64,000 nt of DNA from positions 1,160,920-1,224,919 of the forward strand of contig JAEINU010000001.1 of NCBI GenBank assembly GCA_016342685.1, given 5' to 3'. Below, in pieces: positions 57,340 to 64,000 of the stretch. A program made the translations under genes and the position numbers. Numbering within the stretch: position 1 is the first letter of the stretch; each line of letters opens with the position of its first letter. Under the pieces are notes generated by a model. It was given only the letters and a program-made list of their open reading frames with translations, was not told the origin of the DNA and made no database searches. The DNA comes from Bacteroidales bacterium (GTDB lineage: Bacteria > Bacteroidota > Bacteroidia > Bacteroidales > UBA12077).

Positions 57340-59070
57340 TTATTCGAGATCAAGATTAAATTCTTGTTTTAATTTCCCGAGACTTTCATTTTTAGAAAGC
57401 ATATGTTTAAATTTATCTTCAGTGGTGTACAATTTATTATTTTCTGCTTCCAATTCCGTAATTATTAACTTTAAGTCTATACTTGTATTTTTTAACTCCC
57501 TTTTTAGATAAACTAATAATTCATTACGAATTTCATTAATCTTAACTTCTTGTAAATTATTATCAATAATAAAACTTACAATATTGTTTCCTTCTAATTT
57601 AGGATCCTTGGAGGTTAAAGTGTTAAAAATTCTGGGCTTATTCCCTATGGAATTGGAAAATTCGTGCCATTTATTTACCAATTCCTTTTCTGTAAATTCA
57701 TTATTTAACTGTACTTCTTTTTTATCGAGCTTAATTTCAGGCTCTTCAACCTTATCAACTTGCTTTTGTAATTGATTAAGTTTCTCTTTTATCGAAAAAG
57801 TATTAAATGATGTTGTTTTTCCTATTGTAGGTTTTTGTCTCGGTTTTTGGGTTTCGAGCTTTACCTTTTCTTCCTTCTTTATTTCCTGCTTCTCTATATT
57901 CTTAGTTAATTTAGAGGGATCTTCATCATTTTCAGTCTCTTTTTTTTCAAAGAAGCTTATATTAGATTTTTTTTTTTCTGCCGTGATATTACACAACTCA
58001 ATTAAACTTAACTCAACATGTAAGCGTTTATTTTTGCTTAATCGATAAGAGACATCGCACTTATTTGAAATTTCAAGTGCTTTAAAAAGAAAATCTGGAT
58101 GACAAAGCTTTGTTTGTTCTCTGTATCGCTCTCTTATATTAGCACCAACTTCTAACAACTGTAAAGTTATTTCATCTCGACACACCAATAAGTTTCTTAA
58201 ATGCGCACTTAAGCCATTAATAAAATGATGGGCATCAAAACCTCTATCAATAATTTCATTAAATAGAAGAAGAGTATCCGATATATTATTTTTTAAGAAA
58301 GATTCTGTAATCTTAAAATAATAATCGTAATCTAAAACATTTAAATTTTCAATCACTTTTTGGTATGTGATCTCTTTTCCCGAGAAACTAACCACTTGAT
58401 CAAAAATTGACAAAGCATCTCGCATAGCTCCATCTGCTTTTTGAGCAATAATATTTAATCCATCAACTTCGACACTTATATTTTCATTCTTTGCAATATG
58501 CTCTAAATATGTTACTGTATCATCAACGCGAATCCTATTAAAATCAAAAATCTGACAGCGAGATAAGATTGTTGGAATTATCTTGTGTTTTTCTGTTGTA
58601 GCAAGAATGAAAATTGCGTGAGCAGGGGGCTCTTCCAGTGTTTTAAGGAAAGCATTAAATGCTTGTGAAGATAACATATGAACCTCATCTATAATATAGA
58701 TACTATATTTCCCAACTTGAGGAGGTATACGAACTTGCTCTATTAGGTTTCTAATATCTTCAACAGAGTTATTAGAAGCTGCATCTAGTTCGTGAATATT
58801 GTATGATCTATTTTCATTAAACGAATTACAAGATTCACAACTGTTACATGGCTCTACGTTTTCGTCGAGATTTATACAATTAATTGTTTTTGCAAATATT
58901 CTTGCGCAGGTAGTCTTTCCAACACCGCGAGGACCGCAAAATAAGTACGCTTGTGCCAGGTGATTATTTTTAATTGCATTTTTTAATGTTGTGGTTATCG
59001 AAGCCTGCCCTACAACTGATTTAAACGTTGATGGTCTGTATTTTCTGGCTGATACAATAAAATTCTCCAT
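57340..59070 (-). CDS. dnaX: DNA polymerase III subunits gamma and tau
   Basis: Clamp-loader ATPase, 576 residues. Walker A is GPRGVGKTT (46-54), the zinc module cysteines are C65, C75, C78 and C81, Walker B is IIDEVH (126-131), and the SRC arginine-finger motif is LSRC (169-172). Domain III ends near residue 360. An 11-A run in the mRNA (57967-57977) covers codons E365-K368. Adding one A (or a -1 slip) leads to a stop after 369 codons, and losing one A leads to a stop after 370, so a short gamma-like form made only of domains I-III is predicted. The remaining lysine-rich tail (about 370-576) is the tau-specific part. TACCTTTG at 59098-59105 (minus strand) is a likely -7 box. Confidence 0.97.
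   Translation of the reverse strand: MENFIVSARKYRPSTFKSVVGQASITTTLKNAIKNNHLAQAYLFCGPRGVGKTTCARIFAKTINCINLDENVEPCNSCESCNSFNENRSYNIHELDAASNNSVEDIRNLIEQVRIPPQVGKYSIYIIDEVHMLSSQAFNAFLKTLEEPPAHAIFILATTEKHKIIPTILSRCQIFDFNRIRVDDTVTYLEHIAKNENISVEVDGLNIIAQKADGAMRDALSIFDQVVSFSGKEITYQKVIENLNVLDYDYYFKITESFLKNNISDTLLLFNEIIDRGFDAHHFINGLSAHLRNLLVCRDEITLQLLEVGANIRERYREQTKLCHPDFLFKALEISNKCDVSYRLSKNKRLHVELSLIELCNITAEKKKSNISFFEKKETENDEDPSKLTKNIEKQEIKKEEKVKLETQKPRQKPTIGKTTSFNTFSIKEKLNQLQKQVDKVEEPEIKLDKKEVQLNNEFTEKELVNKWHEFSNSIGNKPRIFNTLTSKDPKLEGNNIVSFIIDNNLQEVKINEIRNELLVYLKRELKNTSIDLKLIITELEAENNKLYTTEDKFKHMLSKNESLGKLKQEFNLDLE
57962..57978 (-). promoter_or_regulatory. poly-A slippery site in dnaX
   Basis: On the coding strand GAAAAAAAAAAATCTAA: an 11-A run (57967-57977) followed by TCTAA. 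With one extra A, or a -1 ribosomal slip, the next codons are ATC then TAA (stop at 57964-57962). With one A fewer, the codons are AAT CTA ATA TAA (stop at 57959-57957). The site sits just after domain III. Confidence 0.75.
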
Positions 59071-59216
59071 AAATCTTTCCTAAATAAACATTGAATACAA
59101 AGGTAAAATTTTTGAGTAATATTGAATCAAATTGCATAAAATGGTTCTTATTTTTTTATTCACAATTTTAAGTGTCTATTATTTAACCAATTCAAGTCTA
59201 TTTAATGCATATTTGC

Positions 59217-59247
59217 TTTGTTATAAATAAAAAATAATTTAATTTTG
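59217..59247 (+). promoter_or_regulatory. consensus promoter of rpsF-rpsR-rplI
   Basis: TTTG (59217-59220), a 19-bp spacer and TAATTTTG (59240-59247) match the Bacteroidota promoter consensus fully, 30 bp upstream of ATG 59278. Confidence 0.78.
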
Positions 59248-59277
59248 CGGCTCATTAGTAATTTAAATATTAAAAAT

Positions 59278-59625
59278 ATGATGAATAATTACGAGACCGT
59301 TTTCATTACAACTCCCGTTTTGTCTGAGAATCAGATGAAGGAAACGGTTGAAAAATTCGTAGGAATTTTGAAAGAAGGTGGTGCTAAAATAGTGCACGAA
59401 GAAGATTGGGGCTTGAAAAAGCTTGCCTACCCTATCCAAAAAAAATCAACTGGATTTTATTATCTAATTGAATTTGAAGCTGAAGGAAATGTAATCCAGA
59501 AACTTGAAACTGAATACAGACGCGACGAAAAAATTATTCGTTTCTTAACATTCAAGAATGACAAGTTTGCAGTTGCATACAGCGTAAAGAAAAGAAGTAA
59601 AAAAGAAACAAAAAAGGAGGAATAG
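59278..59625 (+). CDS. rpsF: 30S ribosomal protein bS6
   Basis: bS6 pairs with bS18 on the 30S platform. Start ATG 59278 (or 59281) gives [17 protein letters not shown], the usual S6 N-terminus; the TTG at 59245 lies within the promoter box. It is about 115 residues and ends in a lysine-rich tail whose last codons form the SD of rpsR. First gene of rpsF-rpsR-rplI. Confidence 0.96.
   Translation: MMNNYETVFITTPVLSENQMKETVEKFVGILKEGGAKIVHEEDWGLKKLAYPIQKKSTGFYYLIEFEAEGNVIQKLETEYRRDEKIIRFLTFKNDKFAVAYSVKKRSKKETKKEE
59615..59620 (+). promoter_or_regulatory. strong Shine-Dalgarno sequence of rpsR
   Basis: AGGAGG, 8 bases before the rpsR ATG (59629), inside the last codons of rpsF. Most other genes here lack such a sequence. 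Confidence 0.85.
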
Positions 59626-59628
59626 GTC

Positions 59629-59898
59629 ATGGCTCAAAATCAATCAGAAATTAGATATCTTACGCCCCCAACAGTAGAGATTAAGAAAAAGAAATATTGT
59701 CGTTTTAAGAAAAATAAAATCAGGTATATTGATTATAAAGATCCTGAATTTTTAAAGAAATTTGTTAACGAACAAGGTAAGATTTTACCTAGAAGAATTA
59801 CAGGTACTTCTTTAAAATACCAAAGAAAAGTTGCAAAAGCAGTTAAAAGAGCTCGTCATTTAGCTTTATTGCCATATGTAACTGATATGTTAAAATAA
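59629..59898 (+). CDS. rpsR: 30S ribosomal protein bS18
   Basis: An 89-residue S18 with the core [24 protein letters not shown] and the C-terminal [21 protein letters not shown]. It binds 16S rRNA with bS6. In Bacteroidota bS18, bS6 and bS21 line the pocket that holds the 16S rRNA 3' end (anti-SD). The gene is preceded by AGGAGG, suggesting feedback from free anti-SD. Confidence 0.97.
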   Translation: MAQNQSEIRYLTPPTVEIKKKKYCRFKKNKIRYIDYKDPEFLKKFVNEQGKILPRRITGTSLKYQRKVAKAVKRARHLALLPYVTDMLK

Positions 59899-59906
59899 CA
59901 ATATAC

Positions 59907-59911
59907 GGAGG
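59907..59911 (+). promoter_or_regulatory. Shine-Dalgarno sequence of rplI
   Basis: GGAGG, 8 bases before ATG 59920, in the 21-bp gap after rpsR. Confidence 0.8.
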
Positions 59912-59919
59912 AAATAAAA

Positions 59920-60366
59920 ATGGAAGTAATTCTTAAACAAGATATACAGACAATAGGTCATAAAAATGACATTGTAATCGTAAAAAACGGTTATGGAAGA
60001 AATTATTTGATTCCTAAAGGATTAGCAACATTAGCTACACCATCTGCTAAAAAAATGCATGCAGAAAATCTTAAGCAAAGAGCTCATAAAGAAGAAAAAA
60101 TTAAAAATGAAGCTTTAGACGTTGCTAAGAAACTTGAAAAAGTTACTATTTCAATTGGTGCAAAGACTAGTTCTACTGGTAAAATATTTGGATCTGTTAA
60201 TACAATTCAAATTGCTGAAGCTTTAAAAGCTAAAGGATATGAAATTGAAAGAAAAAATATTTCAATTCCAGAAGATCAAGTTAAAGAAGTAGGAAAATAT
60301 AACGCAACTGTTAAACTTCATAAAGAAGTTAAAGTTGAGATTGAATTTGAAATCGTTGCTGAATAA
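59920..60366 (+). CDS. rplI: 50S ribosomal protein bL9
   Basis: A 148-residue L9. It has an N-terminal globular domain with VKNGYGRNYLIPKGLAT, a long connecting helix (about 42-75) and a C-terminal domain (KIFGSVNTIQIAEALK). Last gene of the operon, followed by a terminator. Confidence 0.97.
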   Translation: MEVILKQDIQTIGHKNDIVIVKNGYGRNYLIPKGLATLATPSAKKMHAENLKQRAHKEEKIKNEALDVAKKLEKVTISIGAKTSSTGKIFGSVNTIQIAEALKAKGYEIERKNISIPEDQVKEVGKYNATVKLHKEVKVEIEFEIVAE

Positions 60367-60387
60367 GCAAGTTATTATACTAAAGAA

Positions 60388-60412
60388 AAAGGCTACCAAT
60401 TTGGTGGCCTTT
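60388..60412. terminator. terminator of rpsF-rpsR-rplI, also usable by ridA
   Basis: AAAGGCTACC (60388-60397) and GGTGGCCTTT (60403-60412) form a 10-bp stem with one G-T pair and a T-run to 60416. The A-run on the other side makes it usable by the convergent ridA gene. Confidence 0.9.
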
Positions 60413-60434
60413 TTTTATATCAGATTAATTGTAA

Positions 60435-60809
60435 TTATTTAACTGCAATAGTTTCAATTTCAACCATAGCTCCAAGAGGCAATTTTACAACACCATATGC
60501 AGCTCTTGCTGGAGGATTTTCTGTATAGTAACTTCCATAAACCTCATTCATTGCCTGAAAATTATCCATATCACCTAATAGGCAAGTCGACTTAACAACA
60601 TGATCAAAGGTATAGCCAGCTGCTTCTAAAATGGCACCAATATTTTTCATTACTTGCGCCGTCTGGTCCTTAATACCCTCTGGCATTGTTCCAGTTTCTG
60701 GATTAACAGGTACTTGCCCAGAGATATACAATGTGCCATTTATTTCAATCGCCTGACTATATGGACCTATTGCTTTAGGTGCATTTTCTGTAAAAATTAT
60801 TTTTTTCAT
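60435..60809 (-). CDS. ridA: RidA-family reactive intermediate deaminase
   Basis: Hydrolyses reactive enamine/imine intermediates such as 2-aminoacrylate from threonine or serine dehydratases, protecting PLP enzymes. With ATG 60809 the protein is 124 residues; the ATG at 60839 adds ten non-conserved residues. The signature is complete: GPYSQAIEINGTLYISGQ, and the conserved arginine in NPPARAAYGVVKLPLGA with the C-terminal glutamate in VEIE. A minus-strand TAATTTTG box at 60837-60844 with TTTG 18 bp upstream is a likely promoter and supports the later start. Confidence 0.95.
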   Translation of the reverse strand: MKKIIFTENAPKAIGPYSQAIEINGTLYISGQVPVNPETGTMPEGIKDQTAQVMKNIGAILEAAGYTFDHVVKSTCLLGDMDNFQAMNEVYGSYYTENPPARAAYGVVKLPLGAMVEIETIAVK

Positions 60810-60879
60810 GTTTTCTGAATTATTAGTTTTGATCAACAAAATTAACTTAATTTGCTTGCTATCAAAAAAAATATTCTGA

Positions 60880-61443
60880 ATGAAAATATTCGTTTTAGAT
60901 AATTATGATTCATTTACATACAACTTGGTTCATATACTCGAAAAATATGCTTCTGTAGTAAATGTCAAAAGAAATGATCAGGTTTCTTTAGCTGAAATTA
61001 AAAATTACGATAAGATTGTATTTTCTCCAGGCCCTGGAAAACCTTCCGATGTAAAAATAATGCATGAAATTATTGCTGAATATAAAAAGTCGAAATCAAT
61101 TTTAGGTGTATGCTTAGGGCATCAATCTATTGTTGAATTTTTTGGAGGAAAACTTAGAAATATGCCTGAAGTAAATCATGGTCGCGAATTTGAAACGATT
61201 ATTCTAGCTGAGGATTACATCTACAACAACATTCCAGAATCTTTTTATTCTGGAAGATATCACTCATGGATCGCAGATAAAGATCATTTTCCAAAGGAAC
61301 TGCGCATTACAGCTATTGATCGATCCGATCAAATTATGTCGTTAATGCATATGAAATATGATATTAGAGGGGTTCAATATCATCCGGAATCAATAATGAC
61401 CGAATATGGCGAAAAAATACTTAAAAACTGGGTGCTAAATTAA
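60880..61443 (+). CDS. pabA: anthranilate / aminodeoxychorismate synthase glutaminase subunit
   Basis: A class I glutamine amidotransferase of 187 residues providing ammonia for p-aminobenzoate (folate) or anthranilate (tryptophan) synthesis. It starts LDNYDSFTYNLVHILE. The triad cysteine is in GVCLGHQSI and His-Glu in QYHPESIMTE. No trp or pab component I gene is nearby, so either role is possible; isolated copies in Bacteroidota are often PabA. Confidence 0.88.
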   Translation: MKIFVLDNYDSFTYNLVHILEKYASVVNVKRNDQVSLAEIKNYDKIVFSPGPGKPSDVKIMHEIIAEYKKSKSILGVCLGHQSIVEFFGGKLRNMPEVNHGREFETIILAEDYIYNNIPESFYSGRYHSWIADKDHFPKELRITAIDRSDQIMSLMHMKYDIRGVQYHPESIMTEYGEKILKNWVLN

Positions 61444-61454
61444 TTTGAATTCAC

Positions 61455-64000
61455 TTATAAATTTTCTTGCCAAGATTTTCTCTTATTGTATTTAAGAAGA
61501 TCTTTTAACGTTGATCCTTTAACATTTATCTGGAAATTATAACTCTGCATAGTTCCCACCGGAATCCATGAAAAAGTCATTTCCCAACAATGTAAATCTC
61601 GGTGAATATTAAATGAAGATGTAGTTAGTTTCTTTTGCTCAATATCAAAGTTTGCTCTAAAACTCACTTTCCATTTTTGTGTAAGGCTAAAATCTCCTGT
61701 TAATCCAAGTGTTTGAGTTATTTTTTTTGAATCTTCTAATCCTGTTTTTGAATAATTGTATTTATAATCAACATTTAAATTCCATGGAATAGAAAAATCA
61801 ACATAGGTTGCAATTTGCTCCTGAAACTCGTTCATCTCTCTAATCATAGGATCACGACTTGGGGCAAGAGCACTGCGCCCAGAATTGTTATTATTAGATT
61901 CATCTTCCGAATTTTTAGAATTCAATTTAAATGTTACACTAAAATCAAATGCCTCCAATCGTCCAATTTTTCCTAATGTTTTACCATCGGCAGCATCTGA
62001 GAACCAATGTGCTCTATTTGTTACCGCTCCTGTAGAATCTAATGCATAAGTATCAATCGTACCACCAAAATTCAAATTAACCTTATTTTCAAACAAGTTC
62101 GTTCGACCACTAATCCTTATTGCGCTCCATTTTTGTTCTTCAGCAAAAATATTATATGAAGTATTAAGACTTAAACTCTCTAAAATTTTTATTTTCTTTG
62201 TGGCGTCTGTGGTATCTTTATCTGATCTTACTTTCATTTCGAGGTTATTATTTAACCCAAAACTAACTGTACCACTTTCACCTGGTGTTGAAGGTAAGCT
62301 ATAAACACCACCTGAATAATATGAAAGATCATTTCCTGAAATAGAATCTGTAAAATAATACTGATCGACCATATTACCCATATCTGGACGGTATGAGATA
62401 CTAACAGATGGAGTTATTACATGCCGAACAGCAACAACCTTAGAGTCTGGATTCTTAAACTGATACATTCCATACAAATTCGGACCAACACTTAATGAGA
62501 TGGAAGGGTTAACAACATGTGCATAATCAAGATCACTCACAACTTCTTGATGTAAATATTTTACGGTATTTCCTTCTGAATCAAGCGAATCTTCTCTGTA
62601 TTCAAAATGATTTTTTTTAGGATATAAAACTCCCGTATATTCAATTTTTGGACTTAAATTAAAATACTGCAATATCTTAATATTTGTACTTAAAGGAATG
62701 CTATGTTGAAATCCATTTTCGAAATCTGAAAATTTAGTTCCATTAAAAAGCATACTATCTGGAGTGGAGATTTTATTTTCTAATTTCGATGAATACTGTA
62801 TTTCGATATCTTCGTACCATTTAGCCTCACCTGTTGCATTTTTTCTCTTAAAAGGATTCTGTCTATCAATATTAAATGTCATTATTGGTAATGTCATATT
62901 AACAACTTCTGCATTTGTATTTTGACTATGATTTAATTTTGCAGTTAAATGAAACGGTTTACCAATCCAGTTTTTACCATAAGAAATACTAGAACTTTTC
63001 TGATTTGTTGTTCTTTGTTGTACAGATTTACTATTTAACTTATCATATTCGGATGTACTATAATTAACACTAGCAGAAAATTTTGAAGAAGGATTTGCCT
63101 TTGCGTCTTGAGTATGATTCCATACTATTCGCATATCCTTAGAGTTAATGTCATTTTCAACTCCAGGTTCATCTTTCGTGAACTGCGAATAACTAAAACT
63201 GAAATTACTTTGGAATTTATATCGTTTTACATACCTATATTGAACATCGCTTGCCCAAGAACCTTTCGAATAAATATCTCCCCTCACGGCCAAATCCATT
63301 TTATCACTAATACCAAAGTAGTATCCTCCATCTCGCAAGAAAAAACCACGATTACGTTCCTCTCCATATTTAGGAACCATTATTCCGGAAGAAAATTCTT
63401 GTTGGTTTGGAAAAAATGCAAATGGCACTCCAATAACTTTTATTGGAATATCTAACATTACAAGATAAGCAGGTCCGGAGATTATTTTATCATTAGGAAT
63501 TACTTTTGCCTGATTCATGTGTAAATAAAAATGTGGATGCTCGTGATCACAAGTTGTATACTTTCCATTTTTAAGTAGAAAAGAATTATCTTCTAATTTC
63601 TTTGTTTGCTGACTATGAAGAAAACCTTGTTCTTCTTCTGTAAACACATCTTCAATATAACCTTTCTTTGTCTTAAAATTATATTTAATGGTACGAGCTT
63701 CAAACTCATCTCCTTTATCAGTGAATTTAGGTTTTCCAGAGATATACCCTAAAGTATCACTTACACCCCGTGCATAAACAAAGTTATTTTCTTGATCGTA
63801 TTCAATATAATCTGCTTCTAGAATAATATCGCCATATTCTATTTTAGCATTTTTATATAAATACACCTTTTGAGTCTCTGCTTCTATAATAATAGAATCT
63901 ATTGCAGTATATAAAACTTTAGATTCTATAACGTTGTCATTTTTCTGTTCTGTACCATTAACTAATGAGTCGGAAACAGGAATTGAATCATTCGAAGATT
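61455..64000 (-). CDS. lptD: LPS-assembly protein LptD, 5' partial
   Basis: Outer-membrane translocon that inserts lipopolysaccharide with LptE. The frame stays open to the right edge (64000), so the start lies outside; GTG at 63866 is internal. The visible N-terminal part is an OstA-type periplasmic domain (KVYLYKNAKIEYGDIILEAD, near 63866-63800), followed by the large beta-barrel with repeated strands. It is divergent in sequence from gammaproteobacterial LptD, as usual in Bacteroidota. The stop is 11 bp from the convergent pabA stop. Confidence 0.9.
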   Translation of the reverse strand, partial: SSNDSIPVSDSLVNGTEQKNDNVIESKVLYTAIDSIIIEAETQKVYLYKNAKIEYGDIILEADYIEYDQENNFVYARGVSDTLGYISGKPKFTDKGDEFEARTIKYNFKTKKGYIEDVFTEEEQGFLHSQQTKKLEDNSFLLKNGKYTTCDHEHPHFYLHMNQAKVIPNDKIISGPAYLVMLDIPIKVIGVPFAFFPNQQEFSSGIMVPKYGEERNRGFFLRDGGYYFGISDKMDLAVRGDIYSKGSWASDVQYRYVKRYKFQSNFSFSYSQFTKDEPGVENDINSKDMRIVWNHTQDAKANPSSKFSASVNYSTSEYDKLNSKSVQQRTTNQKSSSISYGKNWIGKPFHLTAKLNHSQNTNAEVVNMTLPIMTFNIDRQNPFKRKNATGEAKWYEDIEIQYSSKLENKISTPDSMLFNGTKFSDFENGFQHSIPLSTNIKILQYFNLSPKIEYTGVLYPKKNHFEYREDSLDSEGNTVKYLHQEVVSDLDYAHVVNPSISLSVGPNLYGMYQFKNPDSKVVAVRHVITPSVSISYRPDMGNMVDQYYFTDSISGNDLSYYSGGVYSLPSTPGESGTVSFGLNNNLEMKVRSDKDTTDATKKIKILESLSLNTSYNIFAEEQKWSAIRISGRTNLFENKVNLNFGGTIDTYALDSTGAVTNRAHWFSDAADGKTLGKIGRLEAFDFSVTFKLNSKNSEDESNNNNSGRSALAPSRDPMIREMNEFQEQIATYVDFSIPWNLNVDYKYNYSKTGLEDSKKITQTLGLTGDFSLTQKWKVSFRANFDIEQKKLTTSSFNIHRDLHCWEMTFSWIPVGTMQSYNFQINVKGSTLKDLLKYNKRKSWQENL

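Noticed and set aside
57940-57947. Second A-run (8 A) in dnaX as the main slippage site
   Set aside because: It is shorter than the 11-A run just upstream. It could add to slippage, but the upstream run closes both alternative frames first.
59245-59277. TTG start for rpsF at 59245
   Set aside because: The TTG is inside the -7 box of a consensus promoter, and the conserved S6 N-terminus begins at ATG 59278 or 59281.

Overview
The window looks like chromosomal DNA from a low-GC Bacteroidota bacterium, probably class Bacteroidia near Marinilabiliales/Bacteroidales; the rank is inferred from protein character, since no rRNA is present. Supporting signs are type IX secretion (T9SS) C-terminal sorting domains, many SPII lipoproteins, DUF4369/TlpA-like and LptD_2-like proteins, promoters of the TTTG-N19-21-TAnnTTTG type, and start codons that mostly lack Shine-Dalgarno (SD) sequences. 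Most genes are conserved housekeeping genes. I saw no prophage, transposase, CRISPR array, tRNA or rRNA.

Layout. 1-4.4 kb: an ABCG-type ABC transporter (cut by the left edge) with two exported proteins. 4.5-7.2 kb: sucD, an orphan receiver protein, an outer-membrane protein and an SDR oxidoreductase. 7.3-11.6 kb: a minus-strand fermentation operon pta-ackA-ptb-buk. 11.8-17.4 kb: aroE, a DUF368 polyprenyl-phosphate transporter, a TPR protein and a GH84-like lipoprotein that seems to have lost its catalytic aspartates. 17.4-18.4 kb: a gene-free island of short palindromic and duplicated repeats. 18.4-27.5 kb: a five-gene operon of exported proteins: two related tail-fibre-like proteins flanking a lipoprotein, a zinc metalloprotease and a T9SS cargo. 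Its promoter region carries four LytTR-type sites on an exact 21-bp pitch and an 18-bp palindrome. 27.9-32.8 kb: folD, ffh, argS and a small WM-repeat protein. 32.9-35.5 kb: a glycosyltransferase and a thioredoxin-fold protein. 35.6-43.2 kb: a siderophore/corrinoid-type ABC importer, a divergent hybrid sensor kinase, a DUF4465 lipoprotein and an outer-membrane protein. 43.3-48.9 kb: ligA, a DUF6913-like gene, dapA, an LpoB-like lipoprotein and a COG3014-like lipoprotein. 49-52.3 kb: secA. 52.5-56.7 kb: a lipoprotein and a giant BNR-repeat T9SS protein. 56.8-64 kb: ferritin, dnaX, rpsF-rpsR-rplI, ridA, pabA/trpG and lptD (cut by the right edge).

The observations most worth following are: (i) the LytTR-type operator array driving the secreted-protein operon; (ii) an 11-A slippery run in dnaX at the domain III boundary, with stops at once in both alternative frames, predicting a gamma/tau switch; (iii) strong SD sequences before rpsR and rplI in a genome that otherwise avoids them, where bS18 and bS6 help bury the anti-SD; (iv) the GH84-like pseudoenzyme; and (v) a small exported protein with repeated W-M-x-D-x-x-[FY]-W motifs.
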